Shown here in pieces: positions 1 to 8,049 of a stretch of 64,000 bases of DNA (the first letter of the stretch is position 1; every line of letters starts with the position of its first letter). The notes under the pieces were generated by a model. The model did not search any database. It was not told the DNA's origin and was given only the letters and a program-made list of their open reading frames with translations. The translations under genes and the position numbers were made by a program. The stretch spans positions 248,001 through 312,000 of the forward strand of contig NZ_CABPRV010000004.1 in NCBI RefSeq assembly GCF_902459735.1, read 5' to 3'. Source of the DNA: Pandoraea capi (GTDB lineage: Bacteria > Pseudomonadota > Gammaproteobacteria > Burkholderiales > Burkholderiaceae).

Positions 1-1
1 G

Positions 2-460
2 GCTGTGGACAAAGGCGAGATTCAGGCAATTGCCGACGGCGACCCGAACCTCTATCTGCTGGAAAAGCGCACCAACGGCGCGTACGTCGAACTGGCGACG
101 AACCTCAGCGGCGAATACGCCCGCAAGGTGTGCTGCGTGATCGGCGCACGCGGCGAACTCGTGCGCAACGACCGGGCCGCCGCGAGCGCGCTGGCACGCT
201 CGATCGTGCAGGCCACGGAATTCGTCAACGAGAATCCGAACGAGGCCGCGAAGATCTTCGCCAAGTACTCGCCGAAGATCAGCCCCGAAGATCTGCGCAA
301 GCTGTACGCCACGCTCACCTATACCCATCACCCGACCGGTGTCGATCTGCGCGACGAGATCGCGTATTTCGCCGACGACTTCCGTCGTATCGGCGTGCTC
401 AAGAAGACGACCGATCCGCAGAAACTCGCGCAGCACGTCTACGCCAATGTGCTGGGCTGA
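2..460 (+). CDS. ABC transporter substrate-binding protein, NitT/TauT (sulfonate-like) family, 3' part only
   Basis: The reading frame is already open at the left edge, so only about 152 C-terminal residues are seen and the start lies outside the window. This part resembles the C-terminal lobe of periplasmic binding proteins for sulfonates, nitrate or related anions: a strand CCVIGARGELVRN, then a long helix ending NENPNEAAKIFAKYSPK, then a helical tail. It should capture substrate in the periplasm and deliver it to the permease that begins 25 bases downstream. Family is inferred from this fragment and the operon; the substrate cannot be read from it. Confidence 0.75.
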   Translation, partial: AVDKGEIQAIADGDPNLYLLEKRTNGAYVELATNLSGEYARKVCCVIGARGELVRNDRAAASALARSIVQATEFVNENPNEAAKIFAKYSPKISPEDLRKLYATLTYTHHPTGVDLRDEIAYFADDFRRIGVLKKTTDPQKLAQHVYANVLG

Positions 461-485
461 CGCTGCAATTTTTGGATAAGCCACC

Positions 486-1634
486 ATGAGTGCAATCCTC
501 GACAATGCCGCACTGCGCGGCGCCTCGCCCGCCGGTGCACTGGAATTGACGGAACACACGGAAGGCTCGGCGCTGCGCGCGACGGCGTCGGCGGTGTCGA
601 CGACGTCCTCGCATCTGCCAGTATTCGACGACACCGACATCGATCAACTGTTTGCCGCACCACGCGCCCCGGCGCTGTGGGGCGCGGGCTTCGCGGCCGC
701 ACTCGCCTGGGCGGCCTTCGGCTCGCTCACGCTGCGCTGGCCCAACAAGATCGTGGGGTTCGCCGACTGGGCGTTCACCGATGAGTTGGGCGTGTTCGCA
801 CTGGTCGTCGCCGCGTTGCTCGCGGTGCTGTCCGTCGCGGGGCGCGCCACACCGCCGCTGCTGCGACTGCGCGAAGCGCTGACCGGCGCGGGCCCCTGGC
901 TCGTCGCCATTCCGGTGGCGCTGTCTGCGTGGGAAATCCTCACCGCCAAGACGGGTGCACTGCCCACACCTTTCTTCGCCCCGCCGCAAGCGCTCATCGA
1001 GGTCTACACCGAAGACTGGCGACGGCTTGGCGACAGCGCGGTGAACACGCTCAAGCTGCTCGGTCTCGGCTTCGGCTTCGGTGCGGTTGCCGGCTTTCTG
1101 ATCGGCGTGTCGATCGGCTGGTCGCGCGCCATCGGCTATTGGGTGCATCCGGTGCTGCGCGTGCTCGGCCCGGTGCCCGCCACCGCGCTGCTGCCGCTGA
1201 CCTTCTACTTCTTCCCGTCGAGCTATTCCGCCGCCGCGTTCCTCATCGCATTGTCGACAGCCTTCCCCGTGGCGGTGCTTACGTGGTCGGGCGTTGCAGG
1301 CGTGAACAAGAGCTACTACGACGTGGCGCGCACACTTGGCGCATCGGAAGCGTTTCTGGTGCTGCGTGTGGCGATTCCCGCCGCCTTGCCGAACGTTTTC
1401 GTCGGCCTGTTCATGGGCCTCGGCGCGTCGTTCTCGGTACTCGTGACGGCCGAGATGATGGGCGTGAAGTCCGGCCTCGGCTGGTATCTCACGTGGGCGC
1501 AGGGCTGGGCGTCGTACGTGAACATGTACGCCGCATTGATCGTCATGGCATTGCTCTTCTCGGGCGTCATCACGTTGCTCTTTACCGTGCGCGACCGCGC
1601 GCTCGCCTGGCAGAAAGGAACCGTCAAATGGTAA
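486..1634 (+). CDS. ABC transporter permease, NitT/TauT (SsuC-like) family
   Basis: Inner-membrane permease of 382 residues. The C-terminal 250 residues form the usual BPD_transp_1 domain, with the ATPase-contacting EAA-type loop in DVARTLGASEAFLVLRVAIP. SsuC/TauC permeases are usually about 250-280 residues. The extra N-terminus is a polar leader of about 55 residues followed by two or more predicted membrane spans (around residues 60-80 and 98-117). It follows the binding protein, and its stop overlaps the start of the ATPase gene, so translation of the two is probably coupled. Function is clear; a sulfonate substrate is inferred from the neighbours. Confidence 0.85.
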   Translation: MSAILDNAALRGASPAGALELTEHTEGSALRATASAVSTTSSHLPVFDDTDIDQLFAAPRAPALWGAGFAAALAWAAFGSLTLRWPNKIVGFADWAFTDELGVFALVVAALLAVLSVAGRATPPLLRLREALTGAGPWLVAIPVALSAWEILTAKTGALPTPFFAPPQALIEVYTEDWRRLGDSAVNTLKLLGLGFGFGAVAGFLIGVSIGWSRAIGYWVHPVLRVLGPVPATALLPLTFYFFPSSYSAAAFLIALSTAFPVAVLTWSGVAGVNKSYYDVARTLGASEAFLVLRVAIPAALPNVFVGLFMGLGASFSVLVTAEMMGVKSGLGWYLTWAQGWASYVNMYAALIVMALLFSGVITLLFTVRDRALAWQKGTVKW

Positions 1635-2521
1635 GCGCCGCCACCACTTCACCCACATTTGCCGGCGCGGACGCCGAGACGCCGCAATCCTCGGCATCGC
1701 AAACGTCGACTGAGTCGGTTCAGTCGCCCGATACGGGCCATCGCCCGAATGCCTCGGCCAACGACACCGGCGCGCAAATCGACATCCAGGGCGTGAGTCA
1801 CTGGTTCGGCTCGCGGCAAGCCCCGTTGCAGGTGCTCGACGGTGTCGACCTGCACGTCGCGCCCGGCGAGTTCGTCGCCTTGCTCGGCCCCAGCGGCTGC
1901 GGCAAGTCCACGCTGCTGCGCCTCGTTGCCGGACTGGAGACGGCCACGCGTGGCGCGATCCAGCAGGACGGCGCCGACATCACACGCCCCGATCCGTCAC
2001 GCATCGTCGTGTTCCAGGACCCGACGCTTTACCCGTGGCGCACGGTGCGCGATAACGTCGCGCTCGGTCTGCAGGCGCGCGGCGTGCTCGCGAAGGAACG
2101 TCCCCGTGTCGACGCCGCGCTGGCACGCGTGGGCCTGTCCGAGTTCGCCGACGCCTTCCCGCATCAACTCTCCGGCGGCATGGCGCAACGTGTAGCGCTC
2201 GCCCGTGCACTCGCCAACGATCCGCGCCTGCTCGTGCTCGACGAACCGCTCGGCAAGCTCGACTCGCTCACCCGGCTGGCGATGCAAAGCGAACTCGTCG
2301 ATCTGTGGCAGCGCGCCGGCTTCTCCGCGTTGCTCGTCACGCACGATGTCGAGGAAGCGCTGTTCCTCGCGCAACGGGTGATCGTCTTCAGTGCGCGCCC
2401 CGCGAGAATCGTGGCGGAGTTGCGCGTCGATCTGCCGTACCCACGTCATCGCGGCGACCCTCGCATTACCGAACTGCGCCATGAAGCGCTCCGACATCTG
2501 GGGCTCGATGCCAGTTGGTAA
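1628..2521 (+). CDS. ABC transporter ATP-binding protein, NitT/TauT (SsuB-like) family
   Basis: Cytoplasmic ATPase of 297 residues that powers the upstream permease. Visible motifs are Walker A GPSGCGKST, the signature LSGGMAQR (Met in place of the usual Gln), Walker B LLVLDEP and the switch histidine in LLVTHDVEEA. The ATG at 1628 lies inside the permease gene, overlapping its TAA by seven bases. This start gives a non-conserved N-terminal stretch of about 55 residues rich in Ser, Thr and Ala before the ATPase domain. A later start is possible, but I see no better site. Confidence 0.85.
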   Translation: MVSAATTSPTFAGADAETPQSSASQTSTESVQSPDTGHRPNASANDTGAQIDIQGVSHWFGSRQAPLQVLDGVDLHVAPGEFVALLGPSGCGKSTLLRLVAGLETATRGAIQQDGADITRPDPSRIVVFQDPTLYPWRTVRDNVALGLQARGVLAKERPRVDAALARVGLSEFADAFPHQLSGGMAQRVALARALANDPRLLVLDEPLGKLDSLTRLAMQSELVDLWQRAGFSALLVTHDVEEALFLAQRVIVFSARPARIVAELRVDLPYPRHRGDPRITELRHEALRHLGLDASW

Positions 2522-2641
2522 ACCTGCACGTGTCGTGGCTGTCGTGAATCGATTTACCGTGCGTCGTTCTGCGATGCGGGCGACGTTGACGCGCCCGCCG
2601 TCATCGGACTGCTGCCCGACAAAACCACTTCGGCAGCATCG

Positions 2642-3883
2642 ATGACATCGCCGCCCTCTCATCTCTGGCTCAATGCCTTGCTTCAGGCGTTGCAGTTCGC
2701 GCAGTCCACATGGCTGAGCGCGATGTATGCGCTCGGCATTACCGACGATTCGCACGGTGCCCCGGCGTGGCCGTGGGCGTCGCGCATCGCCGGTGAAAAC
2801 CTCGTCATCGACGTCTCCCTCGCCCGGCAATTCGCGTGGATGCTCGCAGCGATCGCGTTCGCGCTCCTCTGTCTGACAATCGCCCTGTGCTGGCGGCGTG
2901 CCTGGCGCTGGCTGACGGTGGCCGCCATCGGCGCACTGGTCATCGCACCATGGCCATCGCCGCCGCTGTGGCTTGCCGCCGCCGTGCCGACGAGCTTCCA
3001 CACGAGTCCGACGGGCTTCACCGTCGAGAGCATCGCGCGCGGCGCACGGATCTATGCCGCGCAATGTGTCGCGTGTCACGGGGACGACGGGCGCGGCGAG
3101 GGGCCGCTGGCCCAGACGCTCAGACGCTGGCCGCCCACGATGGCGAGCGCGCTGCTGAGTCGTCGTGCTGACGGCGAACTCTTCTGGCACGTGTTGTACG
3201 GCATGCGCGACGATCAGGGCGTGACGATGCCCGGCTTCGTCGGGAGACTGAACGACCGCGAAGTCTGGGCTGCGCTCGATTACATGCGCGTGCTCTCCGC
3301 GTCGGCAGGCATGGCAGCGGGCGGCAGTTGGCCGGTGCCGATCGCCATACCGTCCGTTGCCGTGAAATGCGGCAATGGTCCGGACGCGCCTGTCGCCGCG
3401 TGGCGCGGCCGTCAGCGCGTGCGTGTCGTGGCCGTGGACGCCGCGCATCCCGCACCGTTCGAAGATCCGCGTTTTCTCACGCTGCTGATTCGCACCGCAG
3501 ATTCGCCGACGGCATCGACAGCATCAACCGCATCAACCGTAAGCGCCGTTCGCACTGCGGCGTCGCCACAGACACGCGCCAACGTCACGCCGCTGTTCGG
3601 CGCGCGCGCGGACTGCGTCGCCGATTCGCCGCAGGCATGGCAGGTCTTCGCGCAGATCGCCGGGGCGTCGCCTTCGTCGCTCGCCGGTACCGAATGGCTG
3701 GCGGACCGCGACGGCTGGCTGCGCGCGCTCGCTCCGGCCGGGCGTCGCGGCTGGGCAGACGGCGGTCTCATGTGCACGACGACGACCGCACTGGCGACCA
3801 CCACCGGCGACCCACTGACCGCCACGCTGCGTCAGATGGACGACGATCCCGTGCGCTTCGTCAAAGGCGGGTTCGTGCATTAG
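2642..3883 (+). CDS. Membrane-anchored c-type cytochrome protein
   Basis: Protein of 413 residues with two hydrophobic spans (about 63-83 and 90-113) followed by a class I cytochrome c domain. Haem would attach at C142-V-A-C145-H146, and M196 in GVTMPGF is a likely sixth ligand. The C-terminal 190 residues carry no motif I recognise; they include a Thr/Ser/Ala-rich repeat around residues 285-300 and a few cysteines. The haem domain must face the periplasm. The gene sits between the ABC transporter ATPase and a second binding protein, all on the same strand, which suggests oxidation of the imported or bound compound. Electron donor and acceptor are unknown. Confidence 0.75.
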   Translation: MTSPPSHLWLNALLQALQFAQSTWLSAMYALGITDDSHGAPAWPWASRIAGENLVIDVSLARQFAWMLAAIAFALLCLTIALCWRRAWRWLTVAAIGALVIAPWPSPPLWLAAAVPTSFHTSPTGFTVESIARGARIYAAQCVACHGDDGRGEGPLAQTLRRWPPTMASALLSRRADGELFWHVLYGMRDDQGVTMPGFVGRLNDREVWAALDYMRVLSASAGMAAGGSWPVPIAIPSVAVKCGNGPDAPVAAWRGRQRVRVVAVDAAHPAPFEDPRFLTLLIRTADSPTASTASTASTVSAVRTAASPQTRANVTPLFGARADCVADSPQAWQVFAQIAGASPSSLAGTEWLADRDGWLRALAPAGRRGWADGGLMCTTTTALATTTGDPLTATLRQMDDDPVRFVKGGFVH

Positions 3884-3961
3884 CGCGCACGCCGTGCGCT
3901 CACCGTTGCCAACCTTTACAACACGTTCTTACGCTTTAGCTATCCACGACAGGCTTTCCTC

Positions 3962-4939
3962 ATGACGATCTCACGACGCCGATTCTTGCAGTACCTAACC
4001 ACAACGAGCGCCGCAGGCACCGTAACTACAATGGCCTCGCTGGCCGCCCCCGGCCTCGCCTTCGCCCAATCCGGCCGCCCGGTACTCAAGGCGGGCGACC
4101 AGAAAGGCGGGCTGCGCGCGCTGCTCGAAGCCGCCGACGAGTTGAAGCAACTGCCCTACGACATCCAGTGGACGGAATTCCCCGCCGCCGCACCGCTCGC
4201 CGAAGCACTCAATGCGGGCGCCGTCGACTGCGGCCCGATCGGCGACGCGCCGGTGATCTTCGCGCTCTCCGCAGGAGCCGCGATCAAGATCATCGGCGCC
4301 AACCGCTCGGACGCCTTTGGGACCGCCGTGCTGGTGCGTCCCGATTCGACGCTGCGCACGGCCGCCGACCTCAAGGGCAAGAACATCGGCACGACGCGCG
4401 GCTCCATCGGTCACTTCGTCACGCTCAAGGCGATCACGGCCGCGGGCCTCTCGCCGAGCGACGTCAACTTCCGCTTCCTGCCGCCGGCCGACACCGTCAC
4501 GGCGCTGGCGAGCGGTTCGGTCGACGCGTGGGCCACCTGGGAGCCGTACACGGCCGTGGCCGAGACCACCGGCCGCGCCCGCGTGCTCGTGAACGGCCGG
4601 GGACTCTGGTCGGGCCTGAGCTATCTCGCGGCAACCGACGCGGCGATTGCGGCGAAACAGGAAGTGCTGCGCGACTTCCTCGCGCGGGTCGTGCGCGCGC
4701 AGGTCTGGTCGTATCAGCACGTCGACGCGTTCTCCGCCGCGATGGCGCGCATCATCGGCATTCCGCCCGAGGCCGCGAAGCTCCAGTTCTCGCGACGCGC
4801 CACGAAATGGCGCAACATCGACGACGCGCTCGTCGCCGAACAGCAACGCACGGCCGATTTCTACTCACAGGTCGGGTTGCTGCGTCAGCCGCTCGACGTC
4901 AGACCGACGTTCGACAAACGCTTTCCGCTCAAGGTCTGA
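3962..4939 (+). CDS. Tat-exported ABC substrate-binding protein, aliphatic sulfonate (SsuA-like) family
   Basis: Periplasmic binding protein of 325 residues. The N-terminus has a twin-arginine signal (ISRRRFLQ) and a hydrophobic stretch ending LAFAQ, so export of the folded protein is likely. The body matches NMT1/SsuA-type proteins: DLKGKNIGTTRGS, the hinge region FLPPADTVTALASGSVDAWATWEPY, and a helical C-terminus. It closes a five-gene run of binding protein, permease, ATPase, cytochrome and this second binding protein. Two binding proteins for one permease suggest broadened substrate range. The exact substrate is not determined. Confidence 0.85.
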   Translation: MTISRRRFLQYLTTTSAAGTVTTMASLAAPGLAFAQSGRPVLKAGDQKGGLRALLEAADELKQLPYDIQWTEFPAAAPLAEALNAGAVDCGPIGDAPVIFALSAGAAIKIIGANRSDAFGTAVLVRPDSTLRTAADLKGKNIGTTRGSIGHFVTLKAITAAGLSPSDVNFRFLPPADTVTALASGSVDAWATWEPYTAVAETTGRARVLVNGRGLWSGLSYLAATDAAIAAKQEVLRDFLARVVRAQVWSYQHVDAFSAAMARIIGIPPEAAKLQFSRRATKWRNIDDALVAEQQRTADFYSQVGLLRQPLDVRPTFDKRFPLKV

Positions 4940-5186
4940 ACACGCACGGCGATCGGTGTCATAACGTGAGACTCCGGCCCATCGTCCCCATCCGGCGGTT
5001 CGACGATGGCGAACGGGGGATCGGAGGATGAGCCGACGCCCCGTACGGCATCCCCGGCGTCCAACTGGCTTGGCGGGAATTCGCCGAAGTGTCTATGGCA
5101 CGCGGCGTGGCGTGCCCCGACACTAGGGCATTGCCCGCCGTGCTGTGTGCGGGCCCGACATTCATCCGGGCTTACCGGGATTCGTC

Positions 5187-5828
5187 ATGACCGCCAACGC
5201 CGCGCTCTCCACGCATTTGCTGATCGCCTTCACGGCGTACTTCGTCAACGCCGCCAGCCCCGGGCCGAGCAATCTGGCGATCATGTCCATCGCGGCCAAT
5301 CACGGACGTCGCCCGGCACTCTCCTTCGCACTCGGCGTCATGTCCGGCTCGCTGTTCTGGGCGATGGTCGCGATGCTGGGCATCTCCGCAACGTTGCTCG
5401 CTTATGCGCAGTTCCTCGTGGCGATCAAGATTTTCGGCGGCGCCTACCTGCTGTGGCTCGCGTTCAAGTCGGGGCGTGCGGCACTGCGTCCCTCTCAATC
5501 GACCCCGTTCGTCCCCATGGATGCCGACGGCAAGCCCTCGCTCAAACGACTCTATGTGCGCGGCACCCTGCTCCACCTGACCAATCCGAAGGCCGTGCTG
5601 GGATGGATGTCGGTCGTCGCACTGTCATCCGCACCGGACGGCACGATGCCGGTGGCCGTCGTGCCCGGCTGCGCCGCGCTCGGGCTCACGATTTTCTGCG
5701 GTTATGCCTTGCTGTTCTCCACGCGTGCGGCGCGGCAGATCTACCTTCGGATCCGTCGCTGGCTCGACGGCTGTCTCGCCGTCGTGTTCGGTGCTGCGGG
5801 CTGGCAACTGCTGACGTCGCGCCTCTGA
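5187..5828 (+). CDS. LysE/RhtB family amino-acid exporter
   Basis: Integral membrane protein of 213 residues with about six hydrophobic spans. The family signature is at the start: NAASPGPSNLAIMSIAANHGRRPALSF contains the SPGP motif typical of LysE/RhtB exporters. These proteins export amino acids or homoserine-lactone-like compounds by proton antiport. I chose ATG 5187 because it places the first membrane span directly after the start; an upstream in-frame extension of 14 residues looks like leader DNA. It stands alone with no regulator beside it, and the substrate is unknown. Confidence 0.85.
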   Translation: MTANAALSTHLLIAFTAYFVNAASPGPSNLAIMSIAANHGRRPALSFALGVMSGSLFWAMVAMLGISATLLAYAQFLVAIKIFGGAYLLWLAFKSGRAALRPSQSTPFVPMDADGKPSLKRLYVRGTLLHLTNPKAVLGWMSVVALSSAPDGTMPVAVVPGCAALGLTIFCGYALLFSTRAARQIYLRIRRWLDGCLAVVFGAAGWQLLTSRL

Positions 5829-5926
5829 TCGGCATGCACAGGGGACGCTAGCGGGCGCGACGCACGACCGCCTGTGGTAGCGTGTTGCCTTCCCTTCGAT
5901 CTGCGCGCCTCACACGCACCCGCACC

Positions 5927-6169
5927 ATGCTGGATTTCGACGCCGACGCCCTGATGCGTCTCGTAACCACGCCCATGCCGTACGGCAAGCACAAGGGCAC
6001 GATGATCGCCGACCTGCCGGGCAACTATCTGAGCTGGTTCGCCCGCGAAGGCTTCCCGTCAGGCGAGATCGGCCGTCTGCTTGCGCTCATGCACGAGATC
6101 GATCACAACGCGCTCGGTGAATTGCTCAAACCGTTGCGTGCGCACGCACAGGGCGCGCGGCCGAAGTAA
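5927..6169 (+). CDS. DUF3820 family small protein
   Basis: Small protein of 80 residues. It has the family core MPYGKHKGTMIADLPGNYLSWFAREGFPSG, in which the G-K-x-K-G and LPxxYLxW elements are typical of DUF3820 (also named QSregVF_b, after a quorum-sensing-regulated Pseudomonas protein). No signal peptide or membrane span. Molecular function is not established. ATG 5927 removes an upstream in-frame extension rich in Arg that does not look coding. Confidence 0.75.
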   Translation: MLDFDADALMRLVTTPMPYGKHKGTMIADLPGNYLSWFAREGFPSGEIGRLLALMHEIDHNALGELLKPLRAHAQGARPK

Positions 6170-6237
6170 CCGGCGCGCCGCGTGCATTCCGTGCAATTTC
6201 GGGTGACCTCGTTCGACTCGATAAGCGGCAGATGACG

Positions 6238-7824
6238 TCAGACGCCCGTGAGCATCGACGGCAAACGACGTTGCACCCACTGCGTCTGCTTCTCGTGCGC
6301 ATGCGCCAGTTGCAGCACCGCGAGGTCGGCCTGCGCCGGGCCGATGATCTGCAAACCCATCGGCAAGCCACGCGCGTCGAACCCGACCGGCACGCTGATG
6401 GCCGGCAGCCCTGCCAGCGTCGGCCCGATCACGACTTCCATCCAGCGGTGATAGGTGTCCATCGACTTACCCGCCACCGACGTCGGCCAATGCAGGTCGG
6501 CGTCAAACGGGAAGACCTGTGCCGACGGCAACAGCAGGAAGTCGTAACGCTCGAACAGACGCGCCAGCGAGCGGTACCACTCGCTGCGGTCGATGGACGC
6601 GCGAAACACGTCGGCAGCACGCAGGGTCTCGCCCCCCGCCGCCTCCCACTGCGCTTCGGGCTTGAGCCTGTCGCGCCGTGCCGGGTCGGCGTACATCTCG
6701 CCAAGCGATCCGTTCACCATCCAGTGACGCAGCGTCAGCCACGTCTGCCAGAGGCGGTCCGGGGCGAAATCGGGCGCGCAGGCTTCGACTTCACATCCCA
6801 TTGCCGCGAAGTCCCTTAGCGACGCCTCGCACAGCGCCATCACGCCGTCTTCCATCGGGAGATGACCGCCGTAGTCGCCCAGCCAGCCGAGCTTCAATCC
6901 CTTGACGTCGCGTTGCAGGCTGCCTGCGAAATGCGACGCGTCATGCGCAAGCGACAACGGACTGCGGGCATCGAAGCCCGCCTGCGTGACGAGGAGTTGC
7001 GCGACGTCCGCGACCGTGCGTCCCATCGGGCCTTCGGTGCTCAGTTGCTGCACGAAGACTTCCGGGGCCGGACCGTACGGCACCCGGCCTTGCGACGGCC
7101 GGAAGCCGTAGACGTTGCCGAACGCAGCCGGGTTGCGCAACGAGCCCATCATGTCGCTGCCATCGGCCACCGGCAGCATGCGCAGTGCCAGCGCGCTGCC
7201 CGCGCCACCGCTGCTGCCTCCGGCGATGCGCGTGGGGTCGTAAGCGTTGCGGGTGGTACCGAACACGGGGTTGTAGCTATGCGAGCCGAGACCGAATTCG
7301 GAGACGTTGGTCTTGCCGATGAAGATCGCGCCGGCGGCACGGATGCGCGACACGCTGATGCTGTCCTGCGTGTCGGGGGCGTCCGACGTCAGTGGCGAGC
7401 CCTTGCGGGTCGGCAGTCCGGCGCAGGACGCCAGATCCTTTACCGCGTGCGGCATGCCGTGCATCCAGCCGAGATAGTCGCCATTGGCAAGCTGACGGTC
7501 GCGCGCATCGGCCTCGGCGAGCAGGGCGTCGGCGTCGCGCAGCGACACGATGGCGTTGACCGACGGGTTGTGTCGTGCGATGTGCGCGAGGTACGCCTGC
7601 ATCACTTCGCGGCACGACACGCGGCGTTCGCGAATGGCGGCGGACAGCGCGAGCGCGTCGAGCGCGACGATGTCGTTCAGGGGGGCGTGTGACGTGAACG
7701 GTGAAGCGGGCTGTGAAGCTGACCGTGAAGCGGACTGTGAAGCGGACCGTGAAGCGGACAGTGAAGCGTCACGCGAAAATTCGGCGGCGTCCGAGGGCAT
7801 CGGCCGGGTCGGCACTGTGGCCAT
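6238..7824 (-). CDS. Amidase (amidase-signature family)
   Basis: Enzyme of 528 residues that should hydrolyse a carboxamide to acid and ammonia; the substrate is unknown. The Ser-cisSer-Lys triad of the amidase-signature family is visible as K129 (HAVKD), S204 (AGGSSGG) and S228 (GSDMMGSLR). The last motif deviates from the usual GTDTGGS. Residues 22-41 are a Ser/Ala/Arg/Gln low-complexity stretch encoded by a 12-base tandem repeat, so the first 45 residues are probably disordered. A purine-rich ribosome site (GGAGAGAGAC) precedes the ATG at 7824. It stands alone, facing away from the secreted-protein gene at 8050. Confidence 0.85.
   Translation of the reverse strand: MATVPTRPMPSDAAEFSRDASLSASRSASQSASRSASQPASPFTSHAPLNDIVALDALALSAAIRERRVSCREVMQAYLAHIARHNPSVNAIVSLRDADALLAEADARDRQLANGDYLGWMHGMPHAVKDLASCAGLPTRKGSPLTSDAPDTQDSISVSRIRAAGAIFIGKTNVSEFGLGSHSYNPVFGTTRNAYDPTRIAGGSSGGAGSALALRMLPVADGSDMMGSLRNPAAFGNVYGFRPSQGRVPYGPAPEVFVQQLSTEGPMGRTVADVAQLLVTQAGFDARSPLSLAHDASHFAGSLQRDVKGLKLGWLGDYGGHLPMEDGVMALCEASLRDFAAMGCEVEACAPDFAPDRLWQTWLTLRHWMVNGSLGEMYADPARRDRLKPEAQWEAAGGETLRAADVFRASIDRSEWYRSLARLFERYDFLLLPSAQVFPFDADLHWPTSVAGKSMDTYHRWMEVVIGPTLAGLPAISVPVGFDARGLPMGLQIIGPAQADLAVLQLAHAHEKQTQWVQRRLPSMLTGV
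7701..7772. repeat. 12-base tandem repeat inside the amidase gene
   Basis: Six head-to-tail copies of a 12-base unit close to GTGAAGCGGACN on the plus strand. They lie in the 5' part of the minus-strand amidase gene and encode its Ser-Ala-Ser-Arg/Gln tract. The unit is a multiple of three, so copy changes would keep the reading frame. Confidence 0.9.
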
Positions 7825-8049
7825 GTCTCTCTCCTTGGCGGTGGCGTCGTCCGGTGCGACGCCGTTGTCTTAAACGTCATTCTCTGCCAAACGCGCGACA
7901 AATGCCGAAGGAAAAATATCGCTCGCTCGGCGACGATCCCAATTCGCGTGACCCGACATTGAGAAGAACACCCAAAAATTTCGCCATTCCATTGAATCGC
8001 GTCCCGACGGCTTCTAGCTTTGTCAAACCAATCAACGGAACAGGAACGA

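Noticed and set aside
7550-7873. Plus-strand frame with Glu-Ala-Asp repeats
   Set aside because: It only reflects the 12-base repeat of the minus-strand amidase gene.
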